NCBI GenBank assembly: GCA_007120615.1
Contig: SKNI01000034.1
Location: forward strand, 1 to 13,592
Direction of reading: 5' to 3'
DNA length: 13,592 nt
From: Myxococcales bacterium
GTDB taxonomy: Bacteria > Myxococcota_A > Bradymonadia > Bradymonadales > Bradymonadaceae
In this document: piece after piece, positions 7,342-13,592 of the stretch
Layout: every line of letters starts with the position of its first letter
Numbering within the stretch: the stretch's first letter is position 1
Translations under genes and position numbers: made by a program
Notes under the pieces: generated by a model
The model's database searches: none
What the model was told of the DNA's origin: nothing
The model's input: only the letters and a program-made list of their open reading frames with translations

Positions 7342-9428
7342 GACGGGGACTCTCCTTGTTTTGCGGGCCAAATCTTTAGCAAGAGCGGCAATAATAATAG
7401 CTCTCCCACCAGCGCCGCCAGGGCTGCGACGATTGTCAAAAGACCGAAATACACCACGGTCACCAGATCGGCCAGAAGCAGCACCGAATAACCCGTCACC
7501 AGAAGCAATGTCGTGATGCAGATCGCCGGTCCGACCTCGTGAAACGCACGCTCCACGCAGCCCGACCAACTCTTTCCCTCCCGCTGAGCCCCTCGCCAGG
7601 AATGCAGAAAATGAACCGTATCATCGATGGCCACACCGATCACGATCGCCGCCACTACTGCGGTCACAGCATCGACATAAATCCCGAAAAAGCCCATCAC
7701 CCCCAGCATCACCAGCACCGGAAATAAATTGGGAATCAGGCTGATGATGGCCAATCGAATCGAGCGCAGCCACAGGGTCATCAACAATAAAATCAGAAAA
7801 ATTGCGATCCCCAGACTTCGTATCTGGGAGTCCACAATATGATGAATCACCGATGCATAAAGCGGCAAATACCCGTTGGCCTGTACATGGGCGACCTCAC
7901 CAAACTCCTCTTCGGCCAACGCCTCGAGCCGCTCAATGGTCTCGGTTAATCCTGAAGCGGTCATCATCTCGATGGTCAAATTGATCCGCCCCATATTTGC
8001 ATCGCGATCGACCATCGACTCCCACATAAAATCAGGAACTTCGCCGTACTCTGATAATCTATGAAGGATCTCAAGATGCAGGGCATTTCCTATATGATCA
8101 TCGGCCTTAGCTTTCTCAGCGAACGAGGCGATCAACGATAGGACCTCCTCCGATTCCACCGACCGATCGCCTGCAGGCTCCACGCTCATCACCAGCGGGA
8201 TATAGGGCCCCCATTTCTCTTCGATGGTTTCATGATCCATGACCACCTGATGATCGGCAGGCAAAAATCCCAGGGTAAACGTATCGACCCGCACCTGACT
8301 TGCACCGATGGCAGAGACCACCACGACCGCCGCCAACACGGCTCCCACAACCCTGGGGCGCTCCTCCACCCACCGTCGGAGGACATCGAGAAAAACTCGC
8401 ACGTTGGGAAGCTCTCGAACTTCATCCGCACCCCGTCCGTAGAGAGCGATCGCCATGACCACGATGCTTATCAAAAACGCCGTGCCCACCCCTACTGCGG
8501 CAAATAACCCCAGATGTCGCACTCCCGTAAGAGAGGAGCTTGCCAGAGCTAAAAAACCCGCCATGGTGGTCACTGTGGTCATCAAACAGGGCACCGCCGC
8601 CGCCCTCAATGCCCGAACCAGAACTTCCTTGTCCGTCGCCTCCTCGTCCTCCCGGCGCACCCGTCGATAGGCCACCGGAAAATGCATCGCATCCGCGATC
8701 CCCAGCACCACGATCAAGGTGGGCAACAGCACGGTGATCATATTAATCTGGATTCCCAACCACCCCATCAGCCCCAGCGAAATCACCGTCCCCCCGGCCA
8801 CCACCAATAACGACGCTACCACCAGGCGAACGCTTCGAAAGATCCACCACAACAATAAAAACATGATCAGATATCCGAGACCCACAAAGATCCCGAAATC
8901 CCGCTCCGTCAGGTCGCTTAATGCCTGGTAAATCACCCCGATCCCACCCTTTTGAACCGTCCGCCCCTCCAGATATTGCGCACTGATCTCTTCGATATCC
9001 GCCAGAATTTGACCCCGCCGCTGGTCAAAATCATCGGACTCCACCATCTGCAGCACCAGCAGATAACTCTCCTCACTCTCATCCACCAATTGTCCCGGAA
9101 TGGACTCCCAGGAGTGAACCTCCTCTACACCGTCCAGCTCTCGAAGCGCCGCCGATGCCCTGTCCATCCGCTCGGCGGCCTCCTCCTCATAAACCCCGCC
9201 CGGTTCCTCGATCCTCAAGACCACCGCTTCGTCATTCCCGAAGGATTCCTTAAACTCCCCGTACGCCTCCAAATTGGGATCGTCGTCCAGAAACCAGACC
9301 GCCAATCCGTGATCGGGCTCCATCGATGTCTGAAGCCCCGGCACAAATAGAGCGAGAACGATCACCACAATGGCGAGCGCTACCCATCGAAATCTGACCA
9401 GTACATTCATCATTTCATTCCATGCCAT
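7338..9428 (-). CDS. RND superfamily (MMPL/Patched-type) exporter
   Basis: A 696-residue inner-membrane protein with the two-fold RND plan. There is one helix at 13-30, a periplasmic loop to about 178, and five helices to about 331; then a helix at 360-377, a second periplasmic loop to about 538, and five closing helices to about 687. The conserved polar helix motifs are GIADAMHF (Asp246, His249) in the first half and GVAIDDTVHF (Asp602/603, His606) in the second, the proton-relay positions of this family. Members of this single-chain group (COG1033/MMPL) move lipids and hydrophobic compounds out of the inner membrane using the proton gradient. It heads a four-gene operon with GNAT, OleC-like and dikinase genes, so it is the likely exit route for their product. 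The ATG at 9428 has only a poor ribosome site (GAGC well upstream); ATGs at 9413 or 9410 (codons 6, 7) are alternatives. Confidence 0.92.
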   Translation of the reverse strand: MAWNEMMNVLVRFRWVALAIVVIVLALFVPGLQTSMEPDHGLAVWFLDDDPNLEAYGEFKESFGNDEAVVLRIEEPGGVYEEEAAERMDRASAALRELDGVEEVHSWESIPGQLVDESEESYLLVLQMVESDDFDQRRGQILADIEEISAQYLEGRTVQKGGIGVIYQALSDLTERDFGIFVGLGYLIMFLLLWWIFRSVRLVVASLLVVAGGTVISLGLMGWLGIQINMITVLLPTLIVVLGIADAMHFPVAYRRVRREDEEATDKEVLVRALRAAAVPCLMTTVTTMAGFLALASSSLTGVRHLGLFAAVGVGTAFLISIVVMAIALYGRGADEVRELPNVRVFLDVLRRWVEERPRVVGAVLAAVVVVSAIGASQVRVDTFTLGFLPADHQVVMDHETIEEKWGPYIPLVMSVEPAGDRSVESEEVLSLIASFAEKAKADDHIGNALHLEILHRLSEYGEVPDFMWESMVDRDANMGRINLTIEMMTASGLTETIERLEALAEEEFGEVAHVQANGYLPLYASVIHHIVDSQIRSLGIAIFLILLLMTLWLRSIRLAIISLIPNLFPVLVMLGVMGFFGIYVDAVTAVVAAIVIGVAIDDTVHFLHSWRGAQREGKSWSGCVERAFHEVGPAICITTLLLVTGYSVLLLADLVTVVYFGLLTIVAALAALVGELLLLPLLLKIWPAKQGESPS

Positions 9429-9511
9429 CAGGGTCGTTTAGCTCTTCATCTCGTCAGACGCAGATGCGCTGTGCTTTTTTTCAAATCGATCACTTTCCTC
9501 CCCCCTCATTG

Positions 9512-9541
9512 ATAGATGCCATCCAAATAGATGCCATCTAA
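9512..9541. repeat. Two tandem 15-bp dyad repeats upstream of the exporter operon
   Basis: The unit ATAGATGCCATCYAA occurs twice head to tail (9512-9526 and 9527-9541) with one C/T difference. Each holds a dyad AGATG-C-CATCY; the second copy (9529-9539) is a perfect 5+1+5 palindrome and the first has one mismatch. They lie between the terminator of the upstream gene and the exporter start, 84 to 113 bases before the ATG, as expected for a repressor or activator site. The core ATGCCATC also recurs over the exporter start codon (9422-9429), which may be chance. Confidence 0.55.
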
Positions 9542-9575
9542 ATAAAACAAGGCCCCCCGATCTCTCGAGAGGCCT
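9540..9575 (-). terminator. Probable intrinsic terminator of the 9624-10064 gene
   Basis: On the minus strand AGGCC pairs with GGCCT across a loop that contains the self-complementary CTCTCGAGAG, followed at once by TTGTTTTATTT. It lies 48 bases after the stop codon of the upstream gene. The outer stem is only five pairs, so strength is uncertain, but position and T-rich tail support it. It separates that gene from the exporter operon. Confidence 0.55.
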
Positions 9576-9623
9576 CATTCGTTTCTCCTCTACCCCGAAA
9601 GGCAGAACTACGAATCTGCAATC

Positions 9624-10064
9624 TCAGGCTTCATGCAACTCAAACCAGGGCTCGTAATAATTCTTCCGGATCAATTCCACCGAGTGCTGAATAAACCGGA
9701 CCAGGGGCTCTGCCCCGATCTCTTCGACGGGATCTTCCAGATGCCCATAGGTATTCAACGGAAAGGACTTCGGCTCCAACTCCTCCGATTCCTCGATGAA
9801 ATCATTCACCGAACCCCGATGCTCATCGGTTGGATCTTTTCCGGGATGGGGAGAAGCGTAGAGCTTGACCACACCCAGCGTATTGATGTCCAGGACCGCA
9901 TAGCCGATGGCACCGTAGCGAAGATTCATGCCGCCGGCTCGTCCACCACCGATCTGCATATCACAACCCATCTTACGGGCGTGAATCAATACTTCTTCGA
10001 GTACTTCGCGCCGTTCTGTCCCACCTTCTCTTTCGGCTTTCTTTACCACATCGAGCGTATCCAA
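9624..10064 (-). CDS. 146-residue protein of unknown function, paralogue A
   Basis: Not a family I recognise. About 70% identical over its full length to the protein at 12597-13037. Shared blocks are DTLDV.KKAE (2-11), GGGRAGGMNLRYGAIGYAV (39-57) with Cys34 just before, DIN..G.VKLYAS.HPGKD (59-77), PKSFP.NTYGHLE (98-110) and the ending YYEPW.ELHEA (137-146). There is no signal peptide or membrane helix, so it should be cytoplasmic; the mix of helix-forming ends and a glycine-rich centre suggests a small compact ligand-binding fold (inference). I place the start at TTG 10064: AAGGAG sits 5 bases upstream, as at the ATG of the paralogue, and both proteins are then exactly 146 residues. A GTG at 10091 would add nine residues that contain the Shine-Dalgarno. 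The 249 bases upstream (10065-10313) hold no other gene and no promoter I would defend. Confidence 0.8.
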   Translation of the reverse strand: MDTLDVVKKAEREGGTERREVLEEVLIHARKMGCDMQIGGGRAGGMNLRYGAIGYAVLDINTLGVVKLYASPHPGKDPTDEHRGSVNDFIEESEELEPKSFPLNTYGHLEDPVEEIGAEPLVRFIQHSVELIRKNYYEPWFELHEA

Positions 10065-10069
10065 ACGTG

Positions 10070-10075
10070 CTCCTT
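10070..10075 (-). promoter_or_regulatory. Shine-Dalgarno AAGGAG fixing the TTG start of paralogue A
   Basis: AAGGAG lies 5 bases before TTG 10064. The flanking TTGAAGGAG matches the TTTGAAGGAG before the ATG of the paralogue at 13037, with identical spacing, so it is better support for the start than the upstream GTG. Confidence 0.6.
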
Positions 10076-10313
10076 CAATTTGAGAAAACACACTGCATCT
10101 GATCTCACAATGCAGCCACCGCCAGCGCTTCGGCCTTCATCTGCGGCAGAGAATATAGAGAGGCACTTGATATAGACTACTCCCGTCGAATGACCGAAAA
10201 ATTTTGTCTTCCTCGCAGCCTCTCCACTCGTGGGAGCTCCCCGCCATGTCCATTACGCCTCAAAAGTGTAGCAAATTCCATCACTTTTATCAAATCCGGG
10301 GAGAAATCACTTC

Positions 10314-11021
10314 TCATCCCCACATGATAACGTAGAGTAAAATCCCCATATAATGACAGACCGCTGCCGCCAGCACGAAGAGGTGCCAGATGGCATGATT
10401 AAAGAACAATTTCTCCCAACTATAAAAAATAACCCCCGCCGTATAAAAGAATCCCCCGGCAAAGAGGAGCACTATTCCTCCCAACTCCAGCGACTCCCAC
10501 AGCGGTTTGATCGCAACCACAATCGTCCAGCCCATTCCCAGATACAGGGCCAGGCTTAACCCCTTAAATTTTCCGAACCAGAAGATCTTATAGACCACCC
10601 CCACCACCGCCAGCGACCAGACGAATCCGAAGATCCACCACCCCCAGGGATCGGGCAATGTCACAAGCGTATAGGGTGTATAAGACCCGGCAATCAACAG
10701 ATAAATAGCGCTGTGATCGACAATGCGAAAGATTCGCCGAAGAGCCGGCTTGGTCATGCTGTGATAGATAGTAGAGGCGGCAAATAACAGCGTCAGCGTA
10801 CAACCATAGATAACCGCGCTGATAATATGGGTCGCCTCCCCGTGAATCCAGGCCATCACCACGATCAGCGCCAGCCCCGCAATGCTCATTCCCAGACCAA
10901 TTCCGTGACTGACACTATTTGCGATGTCCTCGGCACTGAAAATCTCAGTCTCGGCGTCTCCGGACTTCCAGTGCTCGATCAGACCTTGCTTCTCATGGGG
11001 TTTGGCTGCCTCAGTCGTCAT
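10314..11021 (-). CDS. Hemolysin III / TrhA family (PAQR) membrane protein
   Basis: The protein has 235 residues with seven predicted membrane helices. All family marks are present: NSVSHGIG (35-42) before helix 1, the S-x3-H of helix 2 (Ser83, His87 in STIYH), Asp102 in VDHSAIYLLIAGSYTPY at helix 3, and the H-x3-H of helix 7 (His209, His213 in HAIWH). These residues form the metal site of the PAQR superfamily. Bacterial members were first named for cytolytic activity on expression; later work ties E. coli TrhA to membrane fluidity and energy homeostasis. It is therefore more likely a lipid-homeostasis protein than a toxin. The ATG has GGGAGAG a few bases upstream. It follows the 464-residue unknown gene by 92 bases on the same strand. 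A modest hairpin overlaps its stop codon (10297-10321: GAGAA/TTCTC plus GGG/CCC) but lacks a clear T-run, so I do not call it a terminator. Confidence 0.93.
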   Translation of the reverse strand: MTTEAAKPHEKQGLIEHWKSGDAETEIFSAEDIANSVSHGIGLGMSIAGLALIVVMAWIHGEATHIISAVIYGCTLTLLFAASTIYHSMTKPALRRIFRIVDHSAIYLLIAGSYTPYTLVTLPDPWGWWIFGFVWSLAVVGVVYKIFWFGKFKGLSLALYLGMGWTIVVAIKPLWESLELGGIVLLFAGGFFYTAGVIFYSWEKLFFNHAIWHLFVLAAAVCHYMGILLYVIMWG

Positions 11022-11113
11022 TCTCTCTCCCGTATCCTGAGCCTCTCCACCTTCCCGTCAGTGGGACTGCCAGACAACGCTTTCTGCCAACAGGGACTTA
11101 TCCTCTCTCTTGC

Positions 11114-12508
11114 TTATACATCCTTTACTTCCACGGTCCACCGCCGAAGTGCTCCCGCCAAATCCTTGCGGGTGCCCTCCGCTAACACCTTGCGTAATTC
11201 CTCAATCCCGGCATCCAACCCCTCCCACAGGGGAGAGGGCTGGCGCAGCGCCTTCCCTCCCTTCGAGGATCCACCGATCATTGTCCCTGGCTGTGAGTTA
11301 ATCCCCTCTACAACTTCATCCAGAGCCTTTGCAAAAATCGAAAAAACCTGATCATCCTCCTCGATTACAATCTCCCGGAGCCGCTGGCTCACCTTTTTTT
11401 TCTGCCTCCCCGACCACCGGCGTATCCCTTTCTGCTCCTCGTCGAAATAAAACCCCAGCTCCAGCGCCGAAAACCCCTGCCCGCCACTGATCGTTCGGCG
11501 GGGAGGATGCACGATCATTCCCCAGCGTCCTGTCCAGGTTTCTTCTCCGTCATTCACCTCCCAGGTCGCTGAAACCCCGGTCGGAATCCGCCGTCTCTTC
11601 TCCACCCACTCAAGATGATCTCGATAGACTTCCACTTTAGTCTGGTCCGGCGCAAAATCCTCGGTGATCTCCTGAGCCACGGCGAACGCATCAAGGAGTT
11701 TCTCCGACGTCGATCGCTCCCAGCCGCCCAGCCGGGCAGGCATAAAGACCGCTCCCGCAAGCAACCTCCCCTCATCGGCGGGAAGCTCGCTTATCCGCTT
11801 CGCAACCTCTTCGCCAAGGGTATACCGGCGACCCTCTCGGCTCTCCTCGATCACCGAACCCAACACCACCGAAGATAACCCCCGGCTCAATAACTCCTCC
11901 AACAACCAGTCGACCACCTCCTCACTCAACTCCGCATCGGTAGCCGCCTCTGGCGGAAGCTCTCGTCGAAGGACCCTCTCCTCCGTGGCATCCCACCGCA
12001 CTCCACAGCTCAACTCCTTGACCACTCCCCCCTTCTCCACCGAGGCCCGTCCCACCGCCGAGTTCAACATCCGATACAGCAACGTCTTCATACAGAGACC
12101 TCGAAAATGGTCGCTGCCCAACATAAAATCTATGGCCCGAGAACCCGCATTCAATAGCCGATTGAGCTTCCAATGACCCGCCGGCGACCTTCCCACCTCA
12201 ATCGATCGGGTCTTCAATCGATAAAATGCCCCCAACAGCGCCAGTGAGATTCCCACTTTTTCTGCATGCTCTTGAGCCAGCGTCGCCGCCTCGTAATAGG
12301 GATCCGGGTGCTCCGCTTCCTGTAGAGCGGACAAAAACTCTTCCACCACCGCCAGCGGCGGAAGCTCCTCACCGAAATACGGACGCACCGCCTCAATCCA
12401 GGGCCCAAGCCCGCTGCTGCTTCCCGGCACTGCTCCCCAGGGGTCACTGCCCGACTTTGCCGCTCCTCCACTGGCTTCTACCTTCTCGATCCGAATCGCT
12501 GCGCTCAC
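11114..12508 (-). CDS. Unrecognised 464-residue soluble protein
   Basis: I cannot assign a family. The protein starts with a short leader, then a Gly/Ser/Pro-rich linker (about 13-36), and from about 37 to 290 a mostly helical, Leu/Glu-rich region (for example EEVVDWLLEELLSRGLSS). A segment richer in Trp and beta-forming residues follows, around 300-375 (SATWEVNDGEETWTGRWGMI; GGQGFSALELGFYFDEE), then a basic stretch (RRWSGRQKKKVSQRLRE) and a helical C-terminus. There is no signal peptide and no membrane segment, so it is probably cytoplasmic. The start is GTG at 12508 with GGAG about 9 bases upstream. It begins 18 bases after the strong terminator of the preceding 146-residue gene, which suggests its own promoter must lie within or upstream of that gene, or that it relies on read-through. 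It is flanked by the two 146-residue paralogues and the hemolysin III gene. Continuous coding and consistent base use support a real gene. Confidence 0.75.
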   Translation of the reverse strand: MSAAIRIEKVEASGGAAKSGSDPWGAVPGSSSGLGPWIEAVRPYFGEELPPLAVVEEFLSALQEAEHPDPYYEAATLAQEHAEKVGISLALLGAFYRLKTRSIEVGRSPAGHWKLNRLLNAGSRAIDFMLGSDHFRGLCMKTLLYRMLNSAVGRASVEKGGVVKELSCGVRWDATEERVLRRELPPEAATDAELSEEVVDWLLEELLSRGLSSVVLGSVIEESREGRRYTLGEEVAKRISELPADEGRLLAGAVFMPARLGGWERSTSEKLLDAFAVAQEITEDFAPDQTKVEVYRDHLEWVEKRRRIPTGVSATWEVNDGEETWTGRWGMIVHPPRRTISGGQGFSALELGFYFDEEQKGIRRWSGRQKKKVSQRLREIVIEEDDQVFSIFAKALDEVVEGINSQPGTMIGGSSKGGKALRQPSPLWEGLDAGIEELRKVLAEGTRKDLAGALRRWTVEVKDV

Positions 12509-12525
12509 CCAGAATCTCCGCTCTA

Positions 12526-12564
12526 CAAAAAGAGCCGCCCGGATAGACTCACCCGGGCGGCTCA
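12526..12564 (-). terminator. Strong intrinsic terminator after paralogue B
   Basis: A perfect 11-pair GC-rich stem (GAGCCGCCCGG with CCGGGCGGCTC, arms 12532-12542 and 12553-12563) with a 10-base loop is followed on the minus strand by TTTTT. It lies 33 bases beyond the stop of the 12597-13037 gene and just before the ribosome site of the next gene. Confidence 0.9.
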
Positions 12565-12596
12565 GAACTTGCTACTTCTTCACTGCTGACCTGAGC

Positions 12597-13037
12597 TCAG
12601 GCCTCGTGCAACTCACGCCAGGGCTCATAATAATGCTTGCGGATCAATTTGATAATATACTCCACAAAGTCCACCAATACCTCAGAGCCCACCTCTTCTA
12701 CGGTCTCTTCGAGATGACCGTAGGTATTGATGGGAAACGACTTCGGCGTGATCTCTTCGTTGGTCTCAATAAATTGATTGACCGCGTCTCGATATTCGTC
12801 GGGAGCGTCCTTACCCGGATGAGCCGAGGCATATAATTTGACGAGCCCCTTGGTATTGATGTCCATCACCGCGTAGCCGATGGCCCCGTAGCGAAGGTTC
12901 ATACCACCGGCACGACCACCTCCGACCTGCATCTCACAGCCCATATCCCGGGCCCGCATCAATACCTGCTCCAGCGCTTTGCGCCGATCGGTACCGCCGA
13001 GCTCTTCTGCTTTCTTCATCACATCCAATGTGTCCAT
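12597..13037 (-). CDS. 146-residue protein of unknown function, paralogue B
   Basis: Paralogue of the protein at 9624-10064, about 70% identical with no gaps. It shows the same order of blocks: MDTLDVMKKAEELGG at the start, Cys34, GGGRAGGMNLRYGAIGYAV (39-57), YASAHPGKD (69-77), PKSFPINTYGHLE (98-110) and YYEPWRELHEA at the end. No function can be named from these. The start at 13037 is chosen because AAGGAG lies 5 bases upstream, and because only this choice matches the paralogue's length; the in-frame ATG at 13085 would add 16 residues that are not conserved and would swallow the ribosome site. The gene stands alone: a strong terminator follows, and about 250 bases of non-coding DNA precede it. 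The strict conservation between the copies, despite clear divergence in DNA, argues that both are functional. Confidence 0.83.
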   Translation of the reverse strand: MDTLDVMKKAEELGGTDRRKALEQVLMRARDMGCEMQVGGGRAGGMNLRYGAIGYAVMDINTKGLVKLYASAHPGKDAPDEYRDAVNQFIETNEEITPKSFPINTYGHLEETVEEVGSEVLVDFVEYIIKLIRKHYYEPWRELHEA

Positions 13038-13042
13038 TCTTT

Positions 13043-13048
13043 CTCCTT
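13043..13048 (-). promoter_or_regulatory. Shine-Dalgarno AAGGAG fixing the start of paralogue B
   Basis: AAGGAG is separated from ATG 13037 by AAAGA. The same motif and 5-base spacing precede the TTG of paralogue A. TCCTT directly upstream (13051-13055) could pair with AAGGA, but the two-base loop makes that doubtful as RNA. Confidence 0.65.
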
Positions 13049-13139
13049 CAAAGGACCTGAACATTCCAGCCTCGCTGGTGTTCATACGATCCTCAAATAC
13101 GTCTGATAGGCGTCGTTGAGCGCGGGCAGACCCTACTTG

Positions 13140-13165
13140 ATCCCCGACAATTTTTCCATCCCCGA
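13140..13165. repeat. Pair of TCGGGGAT direct repeats upstream of paralogue B
   Basis: On the minus strand TCGGGGAT occurs twice with start points 18 bases apart (13158-13165 and 13140-13147), separated by an A/T-rich GGAAAAATTG. They lie 103 to 128 bases before the start of paralogue B. This could be a regulatory site or chance; I see no matching pair upstream of paralogue A. Confidence 0.25.
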
Positions 13166-13241
13166 AATTCTCTTTTTCGTTGCTCTTTTGTGGCAGCTTA
13201 CTTTCTCACCCTTCATCCCGGTGATCGGTGGCCAACTATAA

Positions 13242-13276
13242 CCACCGGTAGCTCCGCGTCAACGTACCACCGGTGG
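13242..13276. other. CCACCGGT inverted repeat after the secreted-protein gene
   Basis: CCACCGGT (13242-13249) and ACCGGTGG (13269-13276) can form an 8-pair stem with a 19-base loop, 13 bases beyond the stop of the 13289-13592 gene. No T-run follows on the minus strand, so it may stabilise the mRNA end or act as a weak terminator. The rest of 13038-13288 shows no gene. Confidence 0.35.
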
Positions 13277-13288
13277 CATCTCACCTTG

Positions 13289-13592
13289 TCAGAATCCCCC
13301 TCCATTCGGCAAATCATGATCAGTGGTCACAATCCCCAACTCCAGAAAATCAGGGGTATTGGACCACTCAATCACCCCCACTCGCCAGAGATCATTGACA
13401 GAAGAGATTCGCCGCTGATCTTCCCAGTGCAGCACTCCGTCAAAAAACACCTTCACCGTCGCATCCGAGGCTCCATTGCCAAAATCATTATAATAATGAA
13501 CCCCCACATGATAAGTGGTCCCGGAACTGGGATTGCTGTGACTTACGGTCTCCGGAGACTCCCCGTAGAGAGAGTCGATATCCAGAGATACC
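13289..13592 (-). CDS. C-terminal end of a probable secreted YfaP-like beta-sandwich protein
   Basis: The last 100 residues of a gene that begins beyond the right edge are visible. The visible pattern is LDIDSLYGESPETVSHSNPS (3-22) followed by TYHVGVHYYNDFGNGASDAT (26-45) and VKVFFDGVL. It closely resembles the C-terminal beta-sandwich of YfaP/DUF2135-like and related extracellular or lipoproteins of myxobacteria-like lineages, where the consensus is roughly YxVGVHYxxDxGxGxSxATVxVY. The last 45 residues (DLWRVGVIEWS ... TTDHDLPNGGGF) look like one more beta-hairpin pair and a flexible tail. Such domains usually end large surface or periplasmic proteins; the N-terminal part, signal peptide and any enzyme domain cannot be seen. 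The frame is open to the window edge, so the real start is outside. Confidence 0.7.
   Translation of the reverse strand, partial: VSLDIDSLYGESPETVSHSNPSSGTTYHVGVHYYNDFGNGASDATVKVFFDGVLHWEDQRRISSVNDLWRVGVIEWSNTPDFLELGIVTTDHDLPNGGGF

Noticed and set aside
7342..7569. Upstream extension of the GNAT gene
   Set aside because: The extension lies within the conserved last helices of the exporter and reads as low-information Gly/Arg sequence; GTG 7341 has a good AAGGAG.
9633..10175. A 180-codon plus-strand frame opposite paralogue A
   Set aside because: The same antisense frame is open at the start of the other copy (12606-12836) but stops early there, whereas the minus-strand protein is conserved over its full length.
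10222..10241. GGGAGCTCCC palindrome and CTCC/GGAG hairpin downstream of hemolysin III
   Set aside because: The nearest T-run on the minus strand is about 20 bases away, so it does not make a convincing terminator.
10314..11021. Reading hemolysin III as a toxin
   Set aside because: The PAQR metal-site residues and chromosomal context fit the widespread lipid-homeostasis family; the haemolytic name is historical.
11985..12546. Plus-strand frames opposite the 464-residue gene
   Set aside because: Short, Pro/Arg/Ser-rich frames with no motifs; the minus-strand frame is far longer and has a ribosome site.

Overview
The window looks like chromosome of a moderately GC-rich Gram-negative bacterium. 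Evidence for a Gram-negative envelope is a YceI protein with a Sec signal peptide, a Tat-signal Rieske protein, and an RND/MMPL exporter. The mix of an OleC-like ligase, a YghO-type GNAT, an MMPL exporter and a YfaP-like secreted beta-sandwich protein reminds me of Myxococcota/Bradymonadia-type deltaproteobacterial lineages. That placement is inference only, as there is no rRNA or marker gene here. Every intact gene lies on the minus strand, so transcription runs from high to low coordinates. I see no tRNA, rRNA, CRISPR array or insertion sequence.

Right part (13592 to 9624). The window opens with the C-terminal 100 residues of a probable secreted protein (13289-13592). Next come a 146-residue protein of unknown function (12597-13037) with a strong intrinsic terminator, an unrecognised 464-residue soluble protein (11114-12508), a hemolysin III/TrhA (PAQR) membrane protein (10314-11021), and a second 146-residue protein (9624-10064). 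The two 146-residue proteins are about 70% identical paralogues of exactly the same length. This holds once their starts are set to the conserved Shine-Dalgarno (TTG in one, ATG in the other).

Central operon (9428 to 1764). Four tightly packed genes are joined by GTGA and ATGA stop/start overlaps and one 44-bp gap. In order they are an RND/MMPL exporter, a YghO-like two-lobed GNAT protein, an OleC-like adenylate-forming enzyme, and a PEP-synthase/rifampin-phosphotransferase-like dikinase. The other olefin genes (oleA, oleB, oleD) are absent. The set reads as a pathway that activates an acyl or hydroxyacyl acid, modifies it by acyl and phosphoryl transfer, and exports a lipid-like product; the product is unknown. 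A two-copy 15-bp dyad repeat sits about 85 bp upstream of the first gene and is a candidate operator.

Left part (1763 to 1). Immediately convergent with the operon's last gene is a broken remnant of a LOG-family (TIGR00730-like) Rossmann gene on the plus strand. It is frameshifted and lacks its middle. Then comes a three-gene cluster with nested overlaps: a secreted YceI protein, a small two-helix membrane protein, and a Tat-targeted Rieske iron-sulphur protein that runs off the left edge. It looks like an envelope redox module.
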